Positions 1 through 5,524 of a stretch of DNA of 5,745 bases are shown here, piece after piece. The notes below the pieces were generated by a model. That model saw nothing but the letters and a program-made list of their open reading frames with translations, was not told where the DNA came from and did no database searches. The DNA is from Prevotellaceae bacterium (lineage in GTDB: Bacteria; Bacteroidota; Bacteroidia; Bacteroidales; UBA932). How positions within the stretch are numbered: the stretch's first letter is position 1; each line of letters begins with the position of its first letter. The stretch covers positions 1-5,745 of the forward strand of contig JAITAP010000279.1 of assembly GCA_031284065.1 (NCBI GenBank). The letters are read 5' to 3'. Position numbers and translations under genes: made by a program.

Positions 1-186
1 GTCATTGTGGTGGAGGTGAAGAGCACGCCGGAGCGGGGCGATATACCAAAGCTGCTGGAGGCCGCCATGTCGCAAATCCGCGAAAAACGCTACTACGAAC
101 GCTTCATGGGCGAACGGCAGGTCTCGCTGCTGGCGGTGGCGTTCACCGGAAGCGAAATCGGCTGCAAGATGGAGCCGTTAGCTTAG
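1..186 (+). CDS. C-terminal end of an AAA-ATPase-like / PD-(D/E)XK nuclease family protein (5' end outside window)
   Basis: The open frame runs from base 1 to a TAG stop at 184-186 and encodes the last 61 residues of a longer protein. The visible part starts with a hydrophobic strand ending in Glu5-Val-Lys7, the E-x-K half of a PD-(D/E)XK nuclease site. It continues with a helix containing Ala-Met-Ser-Gln-Ile (22-26) and a Tyr-Tyr at 31-32, then a strand with LLAVAFTGSEIG. This strand/ExK/'QI..k.Y'/strand order is typical of the PDDEXK_9 (DUF1703) domain that closes AAA-ATPase-like proteins of about 500 residues, common in multiple copies in Bacteroidota. Their cellular role is poorly defined; they are often guessed to be mobile or defence-related. 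The ATPase part lies outside the window, so the family call rests on the tail alone. The next gene is 105 bp away on the same strand. Confidence 0.72.
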   Translation, partial: VIVVEVKSTPERGDIPKLLEAAMSQIREKRYYERFMGERQVSLLAVAFTGSEIGCKMEPLA

Positions 187-219
187 AGGCAATAATAATC
201 GGGGCGCACGCCAACCCCA

Positions 220-251
220 ACGAAGCGTGGGGCGCCTGATCGACGCTTCGT
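220..251. repeat. 9-bp inverted repeat between the first two genes
   Basis: ACGAAGCGT at 220-228 is matched exactly by its reverse complement at 243-251, with a 14-nt loop. It starts 34 bp after the stop of the upstream gene and ends 41 bp before the next start. No T-run follows on either strand, so it is not a convincing intrinsic terminator. It could end transcription by another route, protect the 3' end of an mRNA or bind a regulator. No Bacteroidota-type TAnnTTTG promoter box was found in the 187-291 gap. Confidence 0.4.
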
Positions 252-291
252 CCGCAGAGAGAACAATTTCAAACATCAATATCTTAACCTT

Positions 292-1356
292 ATGCAAACG
301 TGGAAAAAAGATTGGGAGGAGAGCAAAAAGCGCTACCTCGAGTGGTGGAACAGGAAAGGCGTAATCGTCAGCATGTGGGAGCACATGCCCAAAGAGGGTG
401 CGCCGCACGAGGATGCGCCCGCGCCTGCTGCGCCGACGAGCTTGGAGCAGCGGTGGTTTGACCCCGAATGGCGTGCGGACGAGCTGCACTACAGCCTTTC
501 GCGCAGCTCGCTCAAGGGCGATATTATTCCTGTGGCAAATACGCAGCTTGGCCCCGGCTCGCTTGCCGGAATTTTGGGGGCTGACGTGGAGGCCGGCGCA
601 GATACTATCTGGATAAAGCCCCGTAGCGATTTTGGCGACGAAATAGTATTTGATGAAAATAGCCGGTGGTGGCAGCTGCACCGCAGCCTGCTCAAAGCCT
701 GCAAACAGCGCGCGCAGGGAAAGTACTACGTAGGAATGCCCGACCTCATGGAGGGCTTGGATACGCTGGCGTCGCTCAGGGGCACGGAAAACGTGCTGAT
801 GGACATGATTATGCGCCCTGAGACGCTTGAGGAGCAGCTGCAAAAAATCAACAACATTTACTTCTCGGTTTTCGACAGCTTGTACGACATCATCAGCGAG
901 CAGGGCGAAATGGCATTTTGCTACTTTTCCATCTGGGCGCCGGGTAAGGCAAGCAAGCTGCAATCGGATATTTCCATTATGTTTTCCGAAAACGATTTTC
1001 GCCGGTTTGCGCAGCCATACCTGCGCGAACAGTGCCAAAAAATAGCCTATACGCTCTACCACCTCGACGGCATGAGCGCTATCCGCCACCTCGACGCGCT
1101 GCTGGAAATTGAGGAGCTCAACGCCATTCAGTGGACGCCCGGCGTGGGCGAGCCGCAAGGCGGCGACCCAAAGTGGTACGGCTTGTACAGGCGTATTCTG
1201 GCGGCGGGGAAATCCGTCATGATTAACTGGGCTACGCTGCCCGAGCTCAAGCCTCTGCTCGACAACATCGGCAACGAAGGCGTGCACATCTCCCTCGATT
1301 TCAAAGCGGAAAATGAGGTGGACGAAGCCCTGAAAATTGTGGACGAATACAGGTAA
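292..1356 (+). CDS. Uroporphyrinogen decarboxylase (URO-D) superfamily protein, atypical His-Leu-Asp-Gly active-site variant
   Basis: The 354-residue product is a soluble cytoplasmic TIM-barrel protein of the URO-D / cobamide methyltransferase superfamily (PF01208-like). Supporting segments are a Pro-Asp-Leu-Met-Glu-Gly-Leu-Asp stretch at 150-157 followed by a 'LRG.E..L.DM...PE' segment (162-177); SIWAPGK at 213-219; a 'QSD.S.MFS...FRRFAQPYL' segment at 224-244; and HLDG at 257-260. The true haem enzyme signature near the N-terminus is absent, so it is not a haem-pathway HemE. Methylcobamide:CoM methyltransferases bind zinc through His-X-Cys plus a distal Cys; here the site reads His257-Leu258-Asp259, and no cysteine occurs after Cys248. 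A thiol-methylating zinc site is therefore unlikely. The ATG at 292 is the only nearby in-frame start, and no Shine-Dalgarno sequence is visible. The symporter gene follows 33 bp downstream, suggesting co-transcription and action on an imported small molecule. Superfamily membership is secure; substrate and reaction are unknown. Confidence 0.88.
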   Translation: MQTWKKDWEESKKRYLEWWNRKGVIVSMWEHMPKEGAPHEDAPAPAAPTSLEQRWFDPEWRADELHYSLSRSSLKGDIIPVANTQLGPGSLAGILGADVEAGADTIWIKPRSDFGDEIVFDENSRWWQLHRSLLKACKQRAQGKYYVGMPDLMEGLDTLASLRGTENVLMDMIMRPETLEEQLQKINNIYFSVFDSLYDIISEQGEMAFCYFSIWAPGKASKLQSDISIMFSENDFRRFAQPYLREQCQKIAYTLYHLDGMSAIRHLDALLEIEELNAIQWTPGVGEPQGGDPKWYGLYRRILAAGKSVMINWATLPELKPLLDNIGNEGVHISLDFKAENEVDEALKIVDEYR

Positions 1357-1389
1357 CTTGACGTAGCAACCATAAAACCAACCACCACC

Positions 1390-2973
1390 ATGCGAGACGC
1401 TGTAGTAAAGCTGACGGGGTTAGACATTTCCGTTATCGTTGTTTTTGTTATTCTGCTCTTTGGAGTAGCGTACTGGGCAAGCTTTGTCAAGAAAAGGAAA
1501 CAGGGCGAGAGCATGTTTCTGGCAGGAAAAACGCTTGGATGGTTTTCCATCGGCCTCACCATGTGGGGCACCAACGTTGGCCCCTCCATGCTCATAGCCA
1601 ACGCCAGCAGCGGCTTTGAGGGCGGCATTACGGCAGGAAATTTTTCGTGGTACGCCTTTCCTTTCATATTCCTGCTGGCGTTTGTCTTTGCGCCGCGCTA
1701 CCTGACCGCAGGAGTTTCTACCGTCCCCGAATTTATGGGCAACCGGTTTGGCCGTAAAACGCGCAGCTACATAGCATGGTACTCCATTGCTACCATCGTT
1801 ATATCGTGGCTGGGGCTAACGCTTTTTTCGGGCGGCGTATTCATGGCGCAAATACTGGGGCTCCCCATGTGGCTGTGCATTGTTATTCTGGTGGCCGTAT
1901 CGGCTGCGTTTGCCATAGCGGGAGGGCTGCGGGCTATTGCCTACACCAACGTTTTTCAGATGCTCCTGCTCATCGGCGTATCGGCGCTGCTCACCGCAAT
2001 GGCAATTTACAAGGTGGGCGGATTGTCGGCAATTGCGGAGAAAACGCCAAGCGAGTACTGGAATTTGTTTAAGCCCATGAGCGACGTTGATTTTCCATGG
2101 CTTGCCATTGTGCTTGGCTACCCCGTCATGGGGGTTTGGTTTTGGTGCACCGACCAGTCTATGGTGCAATCAACGCTGGGGGCAAAAGATTTGAGGCAGG
2201 GGCAGCTGGGCGCAAACTTCACGGCGTGGCTCAAGCTGCTGGATATTCCCCTGTTCATCCTACCCGGCGTGCTGTGCTTCATCCTCACGCCCAACCTGAC
2301 CAGCTCTACCGACGCATACCTCAACCTTGTCAAGGCGGTATTCCCCGCCGGGCTAATCGGGCTGGTGGTGGTGGTTATGGTTGCTGCGCTTGTTAGCACC
2401 ATTGGCTCGGCGCTCAACTCGCTCAGCGCCGTATTCACGATGGATATTTACGCAAAGAGAATTAAAGCCGACGCTCAACAAGGAGATTTCAACAGAGTAG
2501 GCCGCGTGGTAACGCTGCTGGGGGCGGCGCTGTCGGTATTTTTGGCGATAGCCATTACGCAGATACAGGGGTTAAGTTTCTTCAACATTTTCCAATCCGT
2601 GCTTGGGTTCATTGCGCCGCCCATGTCTGCGGCGTTTTTGCTCAGCGTTTTTTGGAGAAAAACCACCACGCGCGCCATCAACCTAACGCTCACGGCGGGC
2701 ACTGTTTTCAGTATGTGCACAGGCATTTTGTACTACACGGGGGTAATGCTTACAGGCGTTCACTTTCTGCTCATATCGTTTGGAATATTTGTTGCGCTGT
2801 CCGTTGCCATTATCCTAATCAGCCTGCTAATCCCCGAAGCTGCCGGACAAAAGGCCAACGCCGAAGTAACTTTCTCCGCTAAAATTAAAAAGCCCGGCAA
2901 GGCTGTGCTTGTGCCCTGGGTAATACTCATTGCGGTTATGGCGGCAATGTACATTATCTTCAACGGACACTAA
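1390..2973 (+). CDS. Sodium:solute symporter, SSS family (SGLT-like)
   Basis: The 527-residue inner-membrane protein has about 14 hydrophobic segments, the SGLT-type count, at roughly 11-31, 48-72, 85-102, 128-153, 157-178, 187-208, 235-252, 279-300, 317-352, 371-391, 395-420, 428-450, 457-481 and 506-523. Family hallmarks are FLAGKTLGW at 43-51; WFWCTDQSMVQSTLGAKD at 250-267, the SGLT 'WCTDQ..VQ..L.AK' motif; and the segment from Ala332 to Tyr354 ending in FTMDIY. Ser336 and Thr337 align with the Na2-site serines of vSGLT (S364/S365), so sodium coupling is expected. By the same alignment, vSGLT galactose ligands Gln69 and Asn260 become about Met67 and Asp255, so galactose is not a safe substrate guess. 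The ATG at 1390 gives a normal N-terminal membrane segment. It lies 33 bp after the URO-D-like gene and is likely in the same transcript. Family is near certain; the solute is unknown. Confidence 0.95.
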   Translation: MRDAVVKLTGLDISVIVVFVILLFGVAYWASFVKKRKQGESMFLAGKTLGWFSIGLTMWGTNVGPSMLIANASSGFEGGITAGNFSWYAFPFIFLLAFVFAPRYLTAGVSTVPEFMGNRFGRKTRSYIAWYSIATIVISWLGLTLFSGGVFMAQILGLPMWLCIVILVAVSAAFAIAGGLRAIAYTNVFQMLLLIGVSALLTAMAIYKVGGLSAIAEKTPSEYWNLFKPMSDVDFPWLAIVLGYPVMGVWFWCTDQSMVQSTLGAKDLRQGQLGANFTAWLKLLDIPLFILPGVLCFILTPNLTSSTDAYLNLVKAVFPAGLIGLVVVVMVAALVSTIGSALNSLSAVFTMDIYAKRIKADAQQGDFNRVGRVVTLLGAALSVFLAIAITQIQGLSFFNIFQSVLGFIAPPMSAAFLLSVFWRKTTTRAINLTLTAGTVFSMCTGILYYTGVMLTGVHFLLISFGIFVALSVAIILISLLIPEAAGQKANAEVTFSAKIKKPGKAVLVPWVILIAVMAAMYIIFNGH

Positions 2974-2981
2974 ATGCTTGC

Positions 2982-2996
2982 CCGCGAATTACGCGG
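2982..2996. other. Short GC hairpin in the convergent intergenic region
   Basis: CCGCG at 2982-2986 pairs with CGCGG at 2992-2996 around a 5-nt loop, 8 bp after the symporter stop. The 83-bp gap (2974-3056) separates two converging transcripts. No T-run follows the hairpin on the + strand. On the minus strand, a T6 run (A6 at 3005-3010) lies just before it without a clear stem of its own. It may contribute to transcription ending, but this is not a textbook terminator in either direction. Confidence 0.25.
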
Positions 2997-3056
2997 CTGC
3001 GATGAAAAAAATTAGCGAAAACTCACGGACAAAATCATACGGCGCAGCAATCGCGC

Positions 3057-3689
3057 TTACTTTTTTCTGATAATGGTCAACCCGTCGCGCAGAGGCAGCA
3101 TAATTTTCTCTACGTCGTTATCGCTGCGCACCATTTCGTTAAACTCCTGCAAAGCCCGCGTGTGCTTGTCGCCGGAGTGGGGGGAGGCGAGTATTTTTCC
3201 GCTCCAGAGCACGTTGTCGGCAATGATAAGCCCGCCGGAGGGCGTGAGGGTTAGCGCCATGCGGTAGTAGTCGGGGTATTCGCGCTTGTCGCCGTCGATG
3301 AATACAAAGTCAAACAGCTTTCCCAGCAGCGGCGCTCCCTCAAGCGCATTTTGGTGGTGCACCTTTACTTGCCCCGCCTGCGGCGATTGGCAAATAAACG
3401 CCTGCGCAATTTCGAGCGACTCGTCGTCCACATCGTAGGTGTGCAGCTCTCCGTGCGGCGGAAGCGCAGGCGCAAGGCACAGCGCCGAGTATCCGGTGAA
3501 CGTGCCTACCTCCAGAATATTGCCGGGCTTTGCCAGCTTTGCCAGCTGCTGCAACATCAGCCCCTGCTGCCAGCGCGATAACATGCGCGGCTGCACAGCT
3601 CGCAGGTGCGTTTCGCGCGATAGCGCTTGCAGCAGCTCCGGCTCCGGCGTGGAGTGGTCAAGGCAGTATGTATCAATTTCAGGCGCCAA
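3057..3689 (-). CDS. SAM-dependent O-methyltransferase, catechol/caffeoyl-CoA type (Methyltransf_3), non-ATG start
   Basis: The 210-residue class I methyltransferase belongs to the metal-dependent COMT/CCoAOMT family and is probably cytoplasmic. The N-terminus carries the family stretch 'HSTPE.ELL..L.RETH' (12-28), then RMLS (35-38). SAM-binding motif I is ILEVGTFTGYSALCL at 58-72, with an acidic strand end at Asp86. The metal ligands are visible as Asp132 (FIDGDK) and Asp158-Asn159 (IIADNVLWSGK). The end is the typical LPLRDGLTIIRKK. Length fits the family. The start is unusual. The first codon consistent with family length is TTG (3689-3687), preceded by ATT and then an in-frame TGA at 3695-3693. 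No ATG exists in the upstream gap, and the first internal Met (36) would delete conserved sequence. It lies 59 bp downstream of the M16 peptidase gene on the same strand and is probably co-transcribed. The methyl acceptor is unknown. Confidence 0.93.
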   Translation of the reverse strand: MAPEIDTYCLDHSTPEPELLQALSRETHLRAVQPRMLSRWQQGLMLQQLAKLAKPGNILEVGTFTGYSALCLAPALPPHGELHTYDVDDESLEIAQAFICQSPQAGQVKVHHQNALEGAPLLGKLFDFVFIDGDKREYPDYYRMALTLTPSGGLIIADNVLWSGKILASPHSGDKHTRALQEFNEMVRSDNDVEKIMLPLRDGLTIIRKK

Positions 3690-3748
3690 AATTCAAATTT
3701 TCAGAATTGGCAAATACGTAAATATTGAAAATCCTGTAATTCTGTAAA

Positions 3749-4969
3749 TCACTCGTAAATTAGCGACGACAAGGTTTTCGGGTTAAATACCTCGCACGCT
3801 AACGCTTGTACTTGCTCGGCGGTAACGGCGCGAATGTGCTCCTCCACCTCCTTTGAGGGGTCAACCTTTCCGTAGGCCAGCAGGCTTTTTCCCATGCTCA
3901 GCATGGCGTGCTCGTTGCTCTCCGAGCCGATGGCAATTTGCCCCAGCAGCTGCCTTTTTGCGCGGTTGAGCTGCGTTGCCGTAAGCTTGCCGGAGCGCAA
4001 CTTTTCCAGCTCCTCGTTCACCACGTGCAGGCATTTTTCCACAGCGTTTTTTTCGGTGCCAAAGTAGATGGTTGCCGCCCCGCAGTCGGAGTACAGCGTT
4101 GAGGCAACCTCTACGCTGTAGGCCAGCCCGTGCGTTTCGCGCAGCGCGAGGCTTAGCCGCGAATTTTGGCTTGGCCCGCCCAGCATGTTCACCAGCAGGT
4201 ACAGCGCAAAGCGGTTGCCGTGCGTGTAGCCAAAGGTGCGGTTGCCCAGCAGACAGTGCGCCTGATGCGTTGATTTTTTGTGCAGCTTGTTAAAGGCATT
4301 GTAGTCGGGCATTGGCTCTCTTTTGCGCTGGGCGTTGCTGCGCGGCAGGTGCGCAAAGTACTTGTCCGCCAGCCTCGCCACCCTTTCCACGCCAAAGTAT
4401 CCCACCGACGAAAACACCATCTGGTCGGTGGTGTAGCAGCGGTTGACGAAATCGCGCACCCTCTTTTGCGAAAAGCTGCGCAGGCTTTTGGCGTTTCCGA
4501 GTATGCTCCGCCCCAAGCTCGACGCAGGGAACAGCAGCTCCTCAAACTCGTCGAAAATCAGCTCCGACGGGCTGTCGCGGTACAGGTTGATTTCGTCGCG
4601 CACCACGTCTTTTTCCTTCTCGAGCTCCGCCGGCGGGAAGACGGGGTTGAAGACAATATCGGAAATAATATCAAACGCCCTGTCCACGTCGCTACGCAGC
4701 GCGATGGCGTGCACGGCGGTTTCCTCCTTCGTGGTGAATGCGTTCAGGTCGCCGCCGCGACTTTCGAGCAGGGTACTTATTTTTAAAGAGCTGCGGGTTT
4801 TTGTGCCCTTAAACAGCACGTGCTCCAGAAAGTGCGCCATGCCGTGCTCGCGCTCCAGCTCGTCGCGCGTGCCGGCGTTGACGGTCAGCCCGCAGTAGGC
4901 CACCGCCGATTTTACCCGCTTGTGCACAAAGCGTAGCCCGTTGGGCAGCGTTAGTGTTTCAAATTCCAT
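3749..4969 (-). CDS. M16B family zinc metallopeptidase (insulinase/processing-peptidase-like)
   Basis: The 406-residue product is a complete two-domain M16B peptidase. The inverted zinc motif is His46-Phe-Leu-Glu49-His50, with Glu119 and Glu126 (in EKDVVRDEI) at the spacings seen in mitochondrial processing peptidase beta (69 and 76 residues after the second His); Glu126 is the expected third ligand. The C-terminal half carries GGPSQNSRLSLALRETHGLAYS (264-285), including the Arg277/Tyr284 pair conserved in active members. The protein should therefore be catalytically competent, cleaving peptides or small proteins inside its clam-shell chamber. No signal peptide is seen, so it is probably cytoplasmic. 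The start was set at ATG 4969-4967, giving the usual MEFETLTLPNGL beginning; a TTG four codons upstream is less likely. A Bacteroidota promoter lies just upstream. The O-methyltransferase gene follows after 59 bp. The natural substrate is unknown. Confidence 0.96.
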   Translation of the reverse strand: MEFETLTLPNGLRFVHKRVKSAVAYCGLTVNAGTRDELEREHGMAHFLEHVLFKGTKTRSSLKISTLLESRGGDLNAFTTKEETAVHAIALRSDVDRAFDIISDIVFNPVFPPAELEKEKDVVRDEINLYRDSPSELIFDEFEELLFPASSLGRSILGNAKSLRSFSQKRVRDFVNRCYTTDQMVFSSVGYFGVERVARLADKYFAHLPRSNAQRKREPMPDYNAFNKLHKKSTHQAHCLLGNRTFGYTHGNRFALYLLVNMLGGPSQNSRLSLALRETHGLAYSVEVASTLYSDCGAATIYFGTEKNAVEKCLHVVNEELEKLRSGKLTATQLNRAKRQLLGQIAIGSESNEHAMLSMGKSLLAYGKVDPSKEVEEHIRAVTAEQVQALACEVFNPKTLSSLIYE

Positions 4970-4993
4970 ATTTTCCCCCAAAAAAAATTAGCG

Positions 4994-5025
4994 CAAATTT
5001 AGCATAAAAACAATTACCCCGCAAC
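4994..5025 (-). promoter_or_regulatory. Bacteroidota-type promoter for the M16 peptidase gene
   Basis: On the minus strand, TAAATTTG (5001-4994) matches the Bacteroidota -7 consensus TAnnTTTG. GTTG (5025-5022) lies 20 bp upstream, close to the -33 TTTG element and its usual 19-21 bp spacing. Transcription would start near 4987-4990, leaving a leader of about 20 nt rich in A and T before the ATG at 4969. The box match is seen directly; activity is inferred. It is the only such pairing noticed among the gene starts in the window. Confidence 0.55.
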
Positions 5026-5114
5026 ATCACGCTGACCGGCAGCTAAATTTCCGCCCCTGCCTCTCCCGTTTCCTTGAGCTTCATTTCAGCTAACAAATAC
5101 AACCTTAAAGTAAG

Positions 5115-5153
5115 AAAAAACGTTCATCGAGGGCATGCCCTCAATGAACGTTT
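5115..5153 (-). terminator. Leftward intrinsic terminator-like hairpin (36-nt near-perfect palindrome)
   Basis: Bases 5118-5135 pair with 5136-5153 around a GCATGC core with a single mismatch (C5128/A5143). The inner arms GAGGGC/GCCCTC are GC-rich and the outer arms are AACGTTCAT/ATGAACGTT. Read on the minus strand, the stem runs into a T6 tract (A6 at 5115-5120 on the + strand), the layout of a Rho-independent terminator. No gene is visible upstream of it on the minus strand in this window. It may stop read-through from beyond 5745 into the M16 promoter, or end an unrecognised RNA. The long palindrome could instead be a protein-binding site. Confidence 0.55.
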
Positions 5154-5220
5154 AGGAAAAATTTCTACTTTTACGTAACTATGTTGCAGCGAGAGCACAC
5201 TACTATATAAAACTTACGAC

Positions 5221-5270
5221 AGCAAGTCCCGCAGGGACGTGTCCCTGCGGGACTTGCTTGACGCAAGCAA
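5221..5270. repeat. 18-bp-arm palindrome with an overlapping alternative hairpin
   Basis: The 18 bases at 5221-5238 are the exact reverse complement of 5241-5258, separated only by GT. Each arm itself holds a small hairpin: GTCCC-gca-GGGAC at 5226-5238 and its reverse complement at 5241-5253. The structure is thus an inverted pair of 3-nt-loop units. The right arm overlaps a second hairpin, TTGCTTG (5254-5260) with CAAGCAA (5264-5270), loop ACG. The two folds share bases 5254-5258 and cannot form completely at the same time. Confidence 0.85.
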
Positions 5271-5290
5271 CAATTCTCAACTCTTAAACG

Positions 5291-5308
5291 CCATCCCGTT
5301 AGGGATGG
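5291..5308. repeat. Short hairpin CCATCCC/GGGATGG
   Basis: CCATCCC at 5291-5297 pairs exactly with GGGATGG at 5302-5308 around the 4-nt loop GTTA. It resembles the neighbouring short-loop hairpins in size but has no inverted partner in the window. It abuts the outer arm of the 5308-5439 fold-back element. Confidence 0.6.
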
Positions 5309-5439
5309 AACGCTCGGTAGAAAAGCATCCCTGCCACCGAACCCGACATTCCGTAGGAATGGCTCCTGAGCGCGTGTGGACACATTACTAACGGAATGTG
5401 TTGCGCACGGGTGCATTTGCCATTTCTACCGAGCGGTTC
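5308..5439. repeat. Fold-back element with 13-bp outer arms and 9-bp inner arms
   Basis: CGCTCGGTAGAAA at 5311-5323 is matched exactly by its reverse complement at 5423-5435. With one bulged base the stem extends to 5308 and 5439. Inside, ACATTCCGT (5346-5354) matches ACGGAATGT (5391-5399), almost exactly on the same centre (5372.5 against 5373). Between outer and inner arms lie 22 nt on the left and 23 nt on the right that do not pair. A competing inner hairpin CACATT/AATGTG lies at 5381-5400. Confidence 0.7.
5347..5361. repeat. CATTCC-gta-GGAATG hairpin, first of an inverted pair
   Basis: A 6-bp stem with the 3-nt loop GTA. Its exact 15-nt reverse complement recurs at 5439-5453. The left half also forms the inner stem of the surrounding fold-back element. 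Confidence 0.75.
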
Positions 5440-5455
5440 ATTCCTACGGAATGAA
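5437..5455. repeat. TTCATTCC-tac-GGAATGAA hairpin, second of an inverted pair
   Basis: An 8-bp stem with a TAC loop, containing the exact 15-nt inverse of 5347-5361 at 5439-5453. It is followed by A-rich sequence (to 5459). A related degenerate piece, ATCCTACGGA, follows at 5467-5476 without a complete stem. Confidence 0.75.
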
Positions 5456-5524
5456 AAAATGCAAATATCCTACGGACAGCGCACCTCCGCGCGGAAATTC
5501 GGCGGCGGCAATTCTCGCTATGCA

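Noticed and set aside
178..1287. 369-codon open frame on the minus strand
   Set aside because: It lies antisense to the URO-D-like gene, has no recognisable family features and is rich in Arg, His and Leu as expected for a GC-rich shadow frame.
292..1356. HemE (haem-pathway uroporphyrinogen decarboxylase)
   Set aside because: The characteristic N-terminal HemE substrate-binding signature is missing and the neighbour is a transporter, not a haem gene.
1128..1667. 179-codon minus-strand open frame spanning the join between the URO-D-like and symporter genes
   Set aside because: It overlaps two well-supported genes on the other strand and shows no domain or composition of a real protein.
3002..3070. 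22-codon small ORF starting MKKISENS on the + strand
   Set aside because: It sits between convergent genes and overlaps the end of the O-methyltransferase; its hydrophobic tail is too short to support a signal or leader peptide claim.
4970..4981. Upstream TTG start for the M16 peptidase
   Set aside because: The ATG at 4969 gives the usual family N-terminus, and the four extra codons add nothing conserved.
5118..5153. Rightward (+ strand) intrinsic terminator
   Set aside because: Only TTTAGG follows the stem on the + strand; the T6 tract is on the minus-strand side.
5171..5416. 81-codon minus-strand open frame in the repeat region
   Set aside because: It is translated from palindromic repeats, is Cys/Arg-rich and shows no recognisable motif; an accidental frame is likelier.
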